Assembly: GCA_030998015.1 (NCBI GenBank)
Contig: JARWMV010000233.1
Span: 620,001 to 684,000 of the forward strand
Source of the DNA: Ceratorhiza oryzae-sativae
Taxonomy: Eukaryota; Basidiomycota; Agaricomycetes; Cantharellales; Ceratobasidiaceae
Reading direction: 5' to 3'
Length of the DNA: 64,000 nt
Shown: positions 1-9,556 of the stretch, one piece after another
Position numbering within the stretch: position 1 is the first letter of the stretch
How the letters are laid out: every line of letters starts with the position of its first letter
Program-made: the position numbers and the translations under genes
The notes under the pieces: model-generated
Told to the model about the DNA's origin: nothing
The model's database searches: none
What the model saw: only the letters and a program-made list of their open reading frames with translations

Positions 1-953
1 CATTCATCAATCGTCAACGCGCCAGCGATCAAACAGGCACCAAGGATGGGCGCGAAGAAGAAGATCATTTTCCAGTATGCAGGGTTATGAGCGCTCATGA
101 CTTTCAACTGGGCGTTAAAGTATAACGACAAGTAAATCAATCCGGCGAAAGCTGCGGTTGAGTGGCCAGAGGGCATCGACTCGAGCGAATCGTTGATCTG
201 TTTTTCGTCTCCCGTGCACACAGATCGGTCGTACATGATCATTTCAAAGCCGTTGCCACGCTGTGTGCCAGAACTCGGAACATTGGGCTTGCAAACGGCA
301 AGGAAGTGAGGGCGAAGACCACCGATGAGCCATTTAATGAAGACCTGGAATACAGCCGCGGTGACTAGAACTGGCGTAAGGCGACTGGACTTGGGATAGA
401 CAAGGATTGGTACGTACTGAGAGACATAAGGAGTCCCATAGTTGTGCAAAGAAGGTCTTCAATGCTCCTTCGGCGGGCCTGAAAGAGACAGAAAAAGAAG
501 AAGGGGGCGATAAATGCGATGAGAGCCGCAAGCCAAATTGGAATAATCTCCTTGCGCAGTGGGTATGCGAATTGAGGCTAAACGAACGCATATAAGGATA
601 CAGCTGTATTATGCTATTCCACAGAATAATACTTACATATACAATCTCGCCCGAGGTGAAATAGACCGGGAATGAGCGTGATGGAGCTGGCCTCGCTTTG
701 TAGACGCCAAGGCCAATAGCTGAGATTCAAAGCGGGTAAATAGCAACATAGCGTCATTAGGTGCTTTAAACTTACCGCCCATAGCAGCCATGGTGATCAA
801 ATCAACACCATAGAGCCTTATCCACCGACCAAAGGAGAATGCGCGACGACCATGGCCTTCACCTGCACCAGGATGAGGAGCCTTCTCCTGGGCACGAGGG
901 CCATTTCGGCGGAACATAGCGGCTGGCTTAGGAAGGGCGAAGGTACTGGTCAT
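1..953 (-). CDS. PAP2-family lipid phosphate phosphatase, partial at left edge
   Basis: Type-2 phosphatidic acid phosphatase of the DPP1/LPP kind, a multi-pass membrane enzyme that dephosphorylates phosphatidic acid or diacylglycerol pyrophosphate. The start is the ATG whose product begins MTSTFALPKP. The first exon gives a basic N-terminus followed by WIRLYGVDLITMAAMG, the first membrane segment. The next exons give GVYKARPAPSRSFPVYF and a hydrophobic stretch, IPIWLAALIAFIAPFFFF. The phosphatase motifs are then visible as KWLIGGLRPHF and SLESMPSGHSTAAFAGL (the SGH motif with the catalytic-site His). The last His-containing motif and the C-terminus lie beyond base 1, so the gene is incomplete. 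At least three introns with good GT/AG signals are needed. The family call is certain; the exact substrate is inferred. Confidence 0.93.
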
Positions 954-1512
954 ACCGTGTATTTTTGACCCTTTTATTGCGCCCAGCACAACAACATGGT
1001 GCTTTCGCTGACGTCGTTCTCGTAAAAATAGACACTCGAATTCCTACGTCATCGACTGTACCACGTGGTCACCAGTGGGGCGCTTTTTACCTGTCTGTCG
1101 TGAGTTTATGCATATGTTGGGTTCTAGCCGTTTCCGAGCCTAGCAGTGATATCATTCGTACCCCTTTTAATTTTACAGGGACAGTGTGAAGCAGTGGCAG
1201 CTGTGTTAAAACGTTTTTATATAACAAACTGCGGTTAAAGCACTGGTGCCCTTGAGAGGGAACTCCAAGGGCAGACTAGAATGGTCCCGGCTCATTATAT
1301 GCAATGCGATGTATCAATATATATATATCGCGCTCCGTCACAAGGCTTTCCTAAAATATGACATGCGTGCCATCACAAAACCATGGCCAATGCTACCAAG
1401 ATATCTATATGCACGATAGCAAACGAGGGGCAGGCAAGCTACTTTATTCAAGGACACCAGAGATTATCGCACCACCAACACAGGGGTTTGTAACATAGTA
1501 TATTTACCCTAG
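954..1512. other. Intergenic: promoter side of the PAP2 gene
   Basis: No coding region can be supported. The stretch lies upstream of the PAP2 gene and downstream of the spherulin-like gene. It contains a CACGTG hexamer at 1062-1067, about 110 bases before the PAP2 start, and an AT-dinucleotide run near 1317-1328. Whether either one acts is unknown. Confidence 0.5.
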
Positions 1513-2448
1513 TTACTTTGCAGCCATTTCGACGGCGGTTAGGAAGCTTGACCAATACGAAGGGAACGAATCGTACGGATTCCCGTCAGTGGCCTCACTA
1601 TCGTCAGTGATGTAAAGAGCACCGATCTTGCTTGCCTTCACAATCTGATTGATCGTGCTGGTAGGCAAAGCAGAACCACTATCATGGAGAATAATAGCCT
1701 GTTTAGAAGCTGGCGTCGAGCTGCTAATCTTATAGTCACTGGAGCTATGATCGATACGCTGGTGAGCTCAGTGACATCATTAGCAGCGTGGCAAAAACTC
1801 ACCTGAACTGGCTAAAATATTTTTCTACAGTTACAATTTGATCGGCAAATGTAAAGTACTGTGCATCAATGGCAGATGTGCCGGGGTTGAGAGTAACCTT
1901 CGAAACACCATAAGCAGTTTCAGCATATACCAGGCAGGCGCTGCTTACGAATGCGTTCAGAATTTGACTCTTCGCATAGCTGGTATATCCGCTGTATTGA
2001 TTCGCCAAAGAGTTTTGATACGGGACTTCGTCAAAAAAGATTCCGCTTGGGCGATATGCGGTTCCCCACTGGGCGTATGTGTGTACATCTTGCTGAACGT
2101 CTGAATGTGATCGGTTCCCATAACCTGTCTTCACATATGCGATAACCTTGACATTGGGGTTGGAGGAAGGCCTGAGCTTTGGGACACACGCTTGGTAGTT
2201 GGCGTCAGGTTGATTGTTCACGCCGCCCGGACCGCTATTGGGGTTGATGATCCAGTAGAACGGAAGTGTAGGGTGCGCTGAGACGCTGTAATGTAAAATT
2301 TCACGGAAACGAGTTAGTAGATGCGCGGACGGCGGGCATGAGAAACCCACGCTGAGATTGCGTTCGACCAATTAGCGCAGTTGTCTCCAGGATAGATGTA
2401 TAGAGGGAAAATTATCCCTGACGCAAGTGCAGCCCGAGTGATCAACAT
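1513..2448 (-). CDS. Spherulin-4-like (spherulation-specific family 4) protein
   Basis: The product matches the spherulation-specific family 4 pattern: FPLYIYPGDNCANW near the N-terminus, then FYWIINPNSGPGG, VKVIAYVKTGYGNR, YAQWG and SGIFFDEV, ending with LYITDD and PYDSFPSYW. Splicing is needed at two places. One intron of about 65 bases (gtgggt..ttacag) joins NWSNAIS to AVSAHPTLPF. A second near 1740-1803 joins KYFSQF to SSDYKIS. Both restore the frame exactly. The stop is TAA at 1513-1515. The family has a TIM-barrel-like fold, and many fungal members are secreted. Here the only in-frame ATG puts IIFPLYIYPGD within the first 20 residues, so a classical signal peptide is not evident; an upstream exon could carry one. 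Function is unknown beyond the family. Confidence 0.85.
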
Positions 2449-3298
2449 ATTGAATGAGGTCGAGCAGTGCCTTTTGGTCTATAGTTGGAATAAGAGGTTT
2501 TGAATGGATTTAGTGCCCTGTGATGTCTATCCAGACAGCTTTTATGTGTTAAAGAGAACGCAGCCATTTCAAAGCCTGGTGTCCGACAGTCCCATGGCTT
2601 CGAAGAAAGGTGTTTGCCGACGGCAAAGCACGCCGACATGTCCGCTCGAACACGTCGGCTAACTTCGGAATTGCGTTCTCGTTAGAAAAACGAATTGGCC
2701 CGCTAGCTGCGATTGCATGGTCTGGGCTCCTTTATCCAGGGTAAGTGCGTTGTCATGATGGCATAAAAGAACCAGAGGCGAAGCCGTTCTCAATCAGCCG
2801 TTGTTTAAAATAATTGTATATTTATAGTATAGGTGTCTATACGATTGATGGACTGACGCGCAACATATTAGCAATAATACTCATACTTGTGTATTCAGGT
2901 CTTACGGGCTTGCTGGCAAAACGTGGAATGTGGCTGGGATAGGGGGAGCAGACACCTTATTGGAGAAACAAGTATGTTTTCGTTGGGCTCAGTATGCTGT
3001 TGAGACCAGTGGGGACGGATTTTTTGTCATCATAGCTGCCGATGTTGAACTTTTAATTGTGTGCCGCCAACATTTGACTGAACGCTCAACCGAGCCTCTG
3101 GAATGGGGACCTGACACTAAACAGCTCAAACACTTATATTTATGCGCAATGAGAACTCACCAAAACTAGCCTAGGCCCCTACTCTCACGGGGTTCACGCA
3201 GAATCACCTACAAGCGTATGCATTTGCACAAAAGAGCGATGATTATTTCTCTCAGCGACAAAACATTCTAATGACGGATTAAGGCAAACAAACAAACT
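2449..3298. other. Intergenic, no supported gene
   Basis: Short open frames occur on both strands, but none has recognisable protein features or splice structure. The stretch is AT-rich around 2810-2890. It separates the end of the coiled-coil gene from the start of the spherulin-like gene, so it should hold the promoter of the latter. Confidence 0.4.
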
Positions 3299-5297
3299 TC
3301 AACTTGTGGTTTTGACCATTGTCATTAAAAGCGTTGATTTGTAGTTGGCCAACTTGTCTGATGCACCAAGCATATTAAATATGCCTTCCTCTTCTGACGC
3401 AAAAATAATCGGCTGCCAACCATCCGCATTGCTATCCCCAACGATCATCTATGCAACTACGCTCATTCATCCAACTCGTACATGAGAGGACCAACTTACT
3501 TTTGCCTCCACGAGTAGCTCCAACGCGAGTACTTCCAAGGCAGCCCAGTGGGTGTGGTTGACTGGGGCCAACCGGGCGACAGACCTTGCTGGGATCCAGC
3601 CATGTTCAACCCCGATTATAACACCTTCTATATCACATTGAGTAGTAACTCCATCAATCATGGTGTTTATGAGTATATCCAAGAGCGGGGCATCGGGGGC
3701 GTGTGATGGCCCTGTTGTAATATCTTTCATGAAAACTTCGATGAATGTTCCATGCGGTTGCGTGAGGAGCTTGAACCAAGGATGTCTTGACATGAGCCTA
3801 GTCATGAAAGATCAATAGCATGAGTGTGCAAATACTACAGTGACTTACTCCTCGCGCTTTCGCTCCTCCTCGCGTTTCCTTGCCCAATAATACGGGTCAC
3901 TATTCATCAATCAATTATGTCAGCCCCAAATGAAGCGCTATAAATATCTCACGGTTTCTTTTTATTCGATTTACTGCCCCCACCGTTTAACAACGCGTTT
4001 GAGCCGCCAAATATACCAAGAGCTGGCCTAGAGAAAAATCAGGATAAGAAAATCTAATATCTGGGGGATTCAAAACTTACAGTTCTGCTGGTTTCTGCTT
4101 GACCACAGACTCGCCGTCATCATCCTCGAAGTCGGATAAATCGTCATTATCGAAAGCATTAGCCAGAAGTTCTTTTAATGGGGGCGGTGACGGCCTTTTG
4201 AGGGACTCTGGCTTAGGTGCGCTCCATTCTGCCGCCCTGCGGGCCCTTTCATTTGCCTCCGCTACACTACGCGCAGTTTCCTCTGCCAGACGCTCTTCCT
4301 CTGCCAAACGCTCCGCTTCTTCGGCTTCATGCAATGCTTGTGCAACCTTCCTTGCCTCTTCAGCCGCTGCCTCTGCTGCTTCTTCGGCTCGCTTTCTGGC
4401 CTCTTCCAAACGTCGCTCACGCTCTTTTTGTAGGTGCTGCTGCCAGTATATTCCACCTCGGTGTCGGAAGGCACGGTAGTCTTGAACTTGCATCTTCCTA
4501 TCCTGCACAAACGCTTTGCCCCCCTTCTTGAATGTCAAAACCGACCCCACTACAGGGCGAATCATAGGGCGAGGCATGGCTGGTGCTTCGTCGACCGAAA
4601 CGGCGGATATATATCGTCGACGGGAAGCAGGATTTGATTCGTTCTCAGAGAAACTAGCGCTGCGTGGTCGTTTACTGAGCGGATTTACCGAATGAGTTCG
4701 TTTAGTTGGCTCGTCAGGGGATTTGGGCAGCTGAGCAGCAGCTGCGTATCGTATCCTTTTGGCTAATATGTGTATTGGACATTGAGTCGCAAGATTCGCC
4801 CTGCAGGCTTACCAACATATTCTTGTGTAGCCTGAAATATAGAGCCCAAACTGAATTCTCCATCCTCGTTTGGTTGGGAGGTAGGTTTTGGTTGACTTGA
4901 CCAGAAGTCCTCAATGATCTGGCTTCCTGAAAATATTGCTTCTCGTTCCCAGCTATCCACGTCAATCAGTGGAGTATCCGATAACATACTGTCGCCGCAA
5001 CGTACGTATTATTGGACGGACTGTCTGCAGATCCGACCCACTAGAACAAGGTGCTTGGCCATGGAAGGCTCACTGGTGGCGTGTCAAGGTAGGCTCACTT
5101 TCACTTCGTATATCTGCCTATTTTATTAGTCTGGTTGTTAAATTGGCATAGGAGTTAAGCTGGTTAACACACAAATTCATATTCAGCTGTCGGATCTTCT
5201 GCTTCAGCTACTCTCGCACATTTGATGTACTCTAAGAGATGTAGACGTGAGTGGTTGTTCGCTGATGCACCAAGATATTACCTGGCCGGTCTGTCAT
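3299..5297 (-). CDS. Unrecognised nuclear-type coiled-coil protein
   Basis: I do not recognise this family. The frame can be followed through about eight introns with good splice signals. It starts at the only in-frame ATG (MTDRPEYIKC) and ends with KANYKS-type sequence and TGA at 3299-3301. In order, the product has an acidic N-terminal part (VAEAEDPTAEYEF, then SDTPLIDVDSWERE); a basic Ser-rich stretch (KRPRSASFSENES); a segment with VVGSVLTFKKGGKAFVQD; a strongly charged helix of about 60 residues rich in Glu, Arg and Ala between roughly 4250 and 4430; an acidic patch (NDDLSDFEDDDGE); a basic patch (GGGSKSNKKKPDPYYWARK); and a compact C-terminal domain (SRHPWFKLLTQPHGTFIEVF, GVIIGVEHGWIPARSVARL). 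The long single-alpha-helix-like segment between acidic and basic patches would suit a chromatin or spindle protein, but this is inference. Confidence 0.72.
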
Positions 5298-5590
5298 TAG
5301 ATCTACGACTTCAATGCTACTCCGGCTTCCGTCCCGGAAAGCTATATTATACGCTTGGAAAAGAATTAATCTATATCCCGTTGATATGTAGCGTTTTATC
5401 ACACTGAGCAGCAATATTCGATAGTTTAAGTGGAACGTTCCAAGACTGTTGTTTACCACGTGATGTCTTGTTTCGGAGGTTTACAGTAACGTAAACGACG
5501 CCAATTCAATAATCAATAATTGTGCTACATTTCAACCAAAAAGTCTGGCTTTTCCTATGCTCGTAGCTGGGATATGTTTTTCGCTTAAGA

Positions 5591-7016
5591 CTAGTACTCT
5601 CCAAAGGATGTGTGTCCAGTCTCTGAAGCGTGTGCTCTAGCCGCTTTTTCCCCCTTGAGCCCCTTCCCACAAATCTGTTGAGTTTTCATAAGCAAACTAT
5701 ATTAGTCTCATACCAAAGGGGCTGACCTCGCACTTCAAATCAAAGGTGCTTGTATTAGTGAATTTCCTAGACGCTCTCAGTTGAGATGCGAGTTTTGCAG
5801 CACCTTGGGAAATGTGTTCAGTCCCCTCAATTGGAAACACAGTAGTATGAAAATCGAGCGGAGCGTCGGGACTAGGGGCCAGTGAAACTGCATCATAGTG
5901 GATGCCTGAGTACATAAGAATGCACCTGTGGAAGACAAATGGGCTTGTTACACCCCCAGTATATATGCGTGCCCGCACCTGTTATCATATTTGCCCTCTC
6001 CAAACTTGTCACAGCGCCCGGTTTCTACATCGTAGCTGTCTATTTCTGTCCGAAAGTGGTCGGAGAATATTGAGAGTTCTACTCCGTTTCAGGTCAAAGC
6101 CGTGGGGCGTAAATTAGCCAGCCGCTTGCATACCAATTGCGCCACCCCAGGTTGTGTCTTTTGATATAGCGCTCATATACGAGCCTCGGGACTGCCTTTG
6201 TATATATAGCATAGGTAGTAAGCAATAAGCGATAAGCGATAAGGGTAGGTAGACCTCACCCGAGTATAGCATCAGAGTATGTTTCGGGGTCTTTCTGTAT
6301 TTCGTCCACGATCACTATAATGTGGTTGATTATTAGCCCTTGTTGGTGCAACAAATTACTTACATGCTCGCATCTTGCGGGCTGCTGTCATATCCTGATT
6401 AAATATAATAGCAATGGAGGAAAACAGGCAAGAGTTATCGTCAGGGACCACCTACTCATAATATGTCAATATTTATGTCCCGGCTGAACTCGTGACACAC
6501 ACCCTATGTATGAGAGTTCCTGCGACAGTCTCTACATACCCATCTTGTCCGCTATTGGATTTGGAAATAGAGTTTGCAGCCGACGAAACCGGCTGTGCCC
6601 TGGAGGCCGGTGTTGGTACTATTGGTTTAGTAACAGATGTAGAGGCCGTAACGTTCGCATGCTGAGTCACTGTGATTTGATCTCCTCTCTGTAGGCCGAG
6701 AGAGGATAATGGTAGTTCCGGTATCAAGGTGAGTGCTTTCGGAGGGTAGCCTGACTTTACTATAGTAAAGTAGGCACAAATAGGATGAGCACTGAACTTC
6801 ACATGAGAAACATGAGCTCACGTTCTTGTTGGGAGGGCAGTAATCCGCTCAGCTCGTGGATAGTCTGTTGTAGTGACAGTACCGTCACGGAGTCCGAATT
6901 CAGGTCAACCTGAATGGTCGATACACCTTGAAACGGTTGTGGGTCATTTGGAGTAAAAATGGGTAGTGTTTTATATGAGTACCCTTTGGATGTCGTACAC
7001 GGATGGGGACAGACAT
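5591..7016 (-). CDS. OTU1: OTU-domain deubiquitinase OTU1 (YOD1 homologue)
   Basis: OTU1 is a cysteine deubiquitinase that works with the Cdc48/p97 ATPase in protein quality control. The start is MSVPIRVRHPKG. The N-terminal ubiquitin-like (UBX-like) part runs through STIQVDLNSDSVTVLSLQQ and SGYPPKALTLIPELPLSSLG. After a linker comes GYVETVAGTLIHRVVPDDNS with the catalytic cysteine in DDNSCLF. Then come MTAARKMRAL, DPETYSDAILG, STWGGAIELS-type sequence (here KDTTWGGAIELSIFSD) and the histidine motif YSGIHYDAV. The C-terminus has a C2H2 zinc finger (LKCEICGKGLKG followed by ARAHASETGHTSFGEY), as in yeast Otu1. About eight introns are needed, and all junctions keep frame. The start codon lies 121 bases from the divergent PUS4 start. 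Confidence 0.95.
6211..6244. repeat. Short tandem repeat of ataagcg type in an OTU1 intron
   Basis: Three to four imperfect copies of a seven-base unit (taagcaa/taagcga) sit inside an OTU1 intron. Each carries a GATAAG-like word. Most likely simple replication slippage. Confidence 0.5.
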
Positions 7017-7137
7017 GGTTTATATGAGGTGCGTTGGGACTGGTTGGTAGTATGCGTCAGCGTTTCTCAAGATCATGTGACTGTAAATCACCTTTGGTCA
7101 AAGTAATTTGTGAATTATCATCAACCACGACGACAAG
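7017..7137. promoter_or_regulatory. Divergent promoter OTU1 / PUS4
   Basis: Only 121 bases separate the two start codons, so both promoters must share this stretch or overlap the genes. It contains TCATGTGAC around 7074-7082, which resembles a bHLH-type element and matches the arm of the symmetric element upstream of the AP endonuclease. No TATA box is obvious. Confidence 0.6.
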
Positions 7138-8470
7138 ATGCCGAAAATCACGTCTACCTCACTCCCTCTGAATGGAATATTTGCTATCGTAAAGCCATCA
7201 GGGCCTCCGTCCATGGCTATCCTGGATCGCTTGAAACCGCTATTCGCCAAGTCGAAGTTGATGGTAGATTTGGAAGAGTACGAAAAAGAATTGGCAGAAA
7301 TGAAAAAATTAAAGGATAAAAGAAAAACTAAGCGTGGCAGGCTGAGTAGGCCGAGTGATAGGCCGAAGCTCGGTCAGGGTGGAACTTTGGACCCACTTGC
7401 GGATGGTGTATTGGGTAAGTGGTCTGGCTCTGGGGACTTAGGATGTGACTCAAGTTTCAAAGTACTCGGTGTAAACAAGGGAACAAAGGTCTTGGGGCAG
7501 TTTCTCGAATGTAGCAAGGTGGGTTTCATAGTAAGTGCTTGTGGATATCTCAAACTTGATTATGGTTAGGAATATCGAACTACCGTCCTCTTGGGCTGCG
7601 AAACTGATTCATACGACAGTAAAGGGGCCAGAGTTCGCTTAGCCCCATATGCACACGTCACCCAGGACGGCGTTGAAAATGTTCTCAATCGGTTTAGGGG
7701 CGAGATCCAGCAAATGCCACCGATGTATGTCTCTATCATATATCATACGAAGCCACTCACCATACGCAACTAGTTTTTCTGCATTGAAGATGGATGGAAA
7801 ACCGTTGTACGAATATGCTCGCGAGAAAAAGCCTCTTCCTCGTCCTATCGAAGCGCGAAAATGCACTGTGCATGAGCTGGTTTTAGAATCTTGGATTCCT
7901 GCTGCGGCATCACCCGAAGACTCTGCTGGCCATCAATTTCGTTGGCCAGAGAAAGAAATCGACGAACAACAGCGCGAAGATAGGAAAAAGGTGGCCGAGC
8001 TTGTTCTTGGAGCCGAAAAAGATGCCCGCCCAGACGGAGGGGAATCGGCTGTTACGGACGCTCTTCAGCAAGCGGCCGCTCCTCTATCAAACGAGGATAG
8101 CACGGATCGGCCAGGTCCTCCCGCATTTGTTCTTCGAATGACTGTTTCTTCCGGCACATACGTTCGAAGTATTGCGCATGACATCGGTGTAGCTTTGGGT
8201 AGTGCAGCGCACGTGGTAACCCTGACCCGAACTCGCCAAGGGAAGTTCGCGGTTGCTTCAGCATCCAGGCCCGGTGGTGAAGGTGAAAACCAGGGGTCTG
8301 TATCCCCTAGGATCGAACGACCAGAGCTTATGGATGGCGATTGTGTTAAGTGGGAGGTGTTTGAAAGAGCCTTGGAAAAGGCTGAAGGGTCTAAGGAAAC
8401 TGTTGAGGAGGCGAAAGATAGTTGGGAAGACTGGGAACAGGCAGTCGTCCAAAGCTGGTCGGAAACATAA
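7138..8470 (+). CDS. PUS4: tRNA pseudouridine-55 synthase (TruB/Pus4 family)
   Basis: The enzyme makes pseudouridine 55 in the T-loop of tRNAs, both cytosolic and mitochondrial in yeast. The start is [20 protein letters not shown], the usual TruB opening. The catalytic motif is [14 protein letters not shown], with the essential Asp. After introns come [53 protein letters not shown] and, in the last exon, [21 protein letters not shown]. The protein has a fungal insert between [12 protein letters not shown] and the C-terminal SGTYVR motif, rich in Glu and Lys. Exon 1 ends at 7414 (gtaagt follows), and three short introns follow. The stop is TAA at 8468-8470, with an AATAAA hexamer 20 bases downstream. 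Confidence 0.95.
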
Positions 8471-9556
8471 CGATATGTTATCGTGTAAGAATAAAGTTAC
8501 ATGTCTTATCCTAGCTAGGTTTCATCTAATCCTAGCTAGGTTTGGTCTAATCCTACTTCTTAGCCATCCCATCTAGTCGCTCTACAAGCGAGAGCCCCAT
8601 CGCCCAAAATTGATCCGCTTTCGCTTCCCTTCCTCAGCATTCTACTTGCACTATGTGTCGGCAGATCTTGGGTGGAGTATCTTGTGGCACGTCCAACACC
8701 AAACGAATCCACTTTTTTCTTTTCTTTCTCTATTCTAAGGTCACATGAATGCGTTCCATGCACCCGGGAGCGTGGTATGGCTCTCCTAATAATATGTGGC
8801 TAAACTTGAGTAAAAGCATTCACTGGAGGCTTAGGTTAGTGATAAGTCTAGCCCCGCGTAGGTGTAGTTTAGTTTATACTCTAAAATGGCTGTTAAAACA
8901 AAAGCATACGCAACGCATGAGTCGCGAATGCTTCAATGGGTGTGAGGCTAGCCAATGACGCAAAAGAACCACGCTATCAAAATTCCCCGTTGAAGATACA
9001 AGACACGTCTTATAATTAATATGCCTATAGTATACTAATGGATAGTTTCCTCCTCAATTTTTTTGACCTGTGAACACATCGTTATTTGGTCACTGAGCTC
9101 CATGTTTGCAGCTGTTTACAAAACGTAGCTGGAGCCTAACGAAGGCGGGATCACGGAGACATACCGCAGAGCAATGATCAATAACGTGAATTCTTGATTC
9201 CAAACCGATTCCAAGGGTAAATAATTTATCTGTCCTACAGAATAAATCATTGTCTAGTTTCCCAGGAGGTGTTTCAGATTTACTCATACATGGCCAGGTA
9301 CGCAGCCTGGAATCCGTCTGATACAGGGACCGCCTGGAGGACGAGCAGGGCATTAGTTTACATTCAAACTCCAGGGCCTTTAATTTCGCAAGAATAGACG
9401 AAAAACTAGAGAGCACGGGCAATTTCGTATCGATGTGGCGCTCTCAGCGATTGCGCTACAAAGAGGTTCAGCCACTGACTACCAATCACATACAAGCAAT
9501 AGGGTGCGCCACATTATTATCTCAAGCCGATTGACTGACCCCTATCCTACACCATC
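8471..9556. other. Intergenic between PUS4 and VMA1
   Basis: The stretch begins with the PUS4 3' end: an AATAAA hexamer at 8490-8495 is a plausible poly(A) signal. The remainder shows only short frames without recognisable protein features. The VMA1 promoter should lie in the last few hundred bases; no clear TATA box is visible there. Confidence 0.5.
8508..8556. repeat. 21-base tandem repeat, about 2.3 copies, downstream of PUS4
   Basis: Two 21-base units (8508-8528 and 8529-8549) differ at only two positions, and a partial third copy follows. Each contains the palindromic word CTAGCTAG. They lie within 90 bases after the PUS4 stop, so they could be transcribed in the 3' UTR. Confidence 0.8.

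Noticed and set aside
2930..3169. 79-codon plus-strand frame
   Set aside because: No family features, and no conserved splicing.
4099..4479. 126-codon Ser/Ala-rich plus-strand frame
   Set aside because: It is the reverse strand of the coiled-coil helix; low complexity keeps it open.
6110..6180. tRNA-like start (TGGCGCAATTGGTA type) on the minus strand
   Set aside because: The bases belong to the OTU1 exon encoding WGGAI and the following donor site; no anticodon arm or T-loop can be formed.
9430..9485. tRNA-like arms around GGTTCAGCC
   Set aside because: The T-loop does not match the GTTCRA pattern and no complete cloverleaf is possible.
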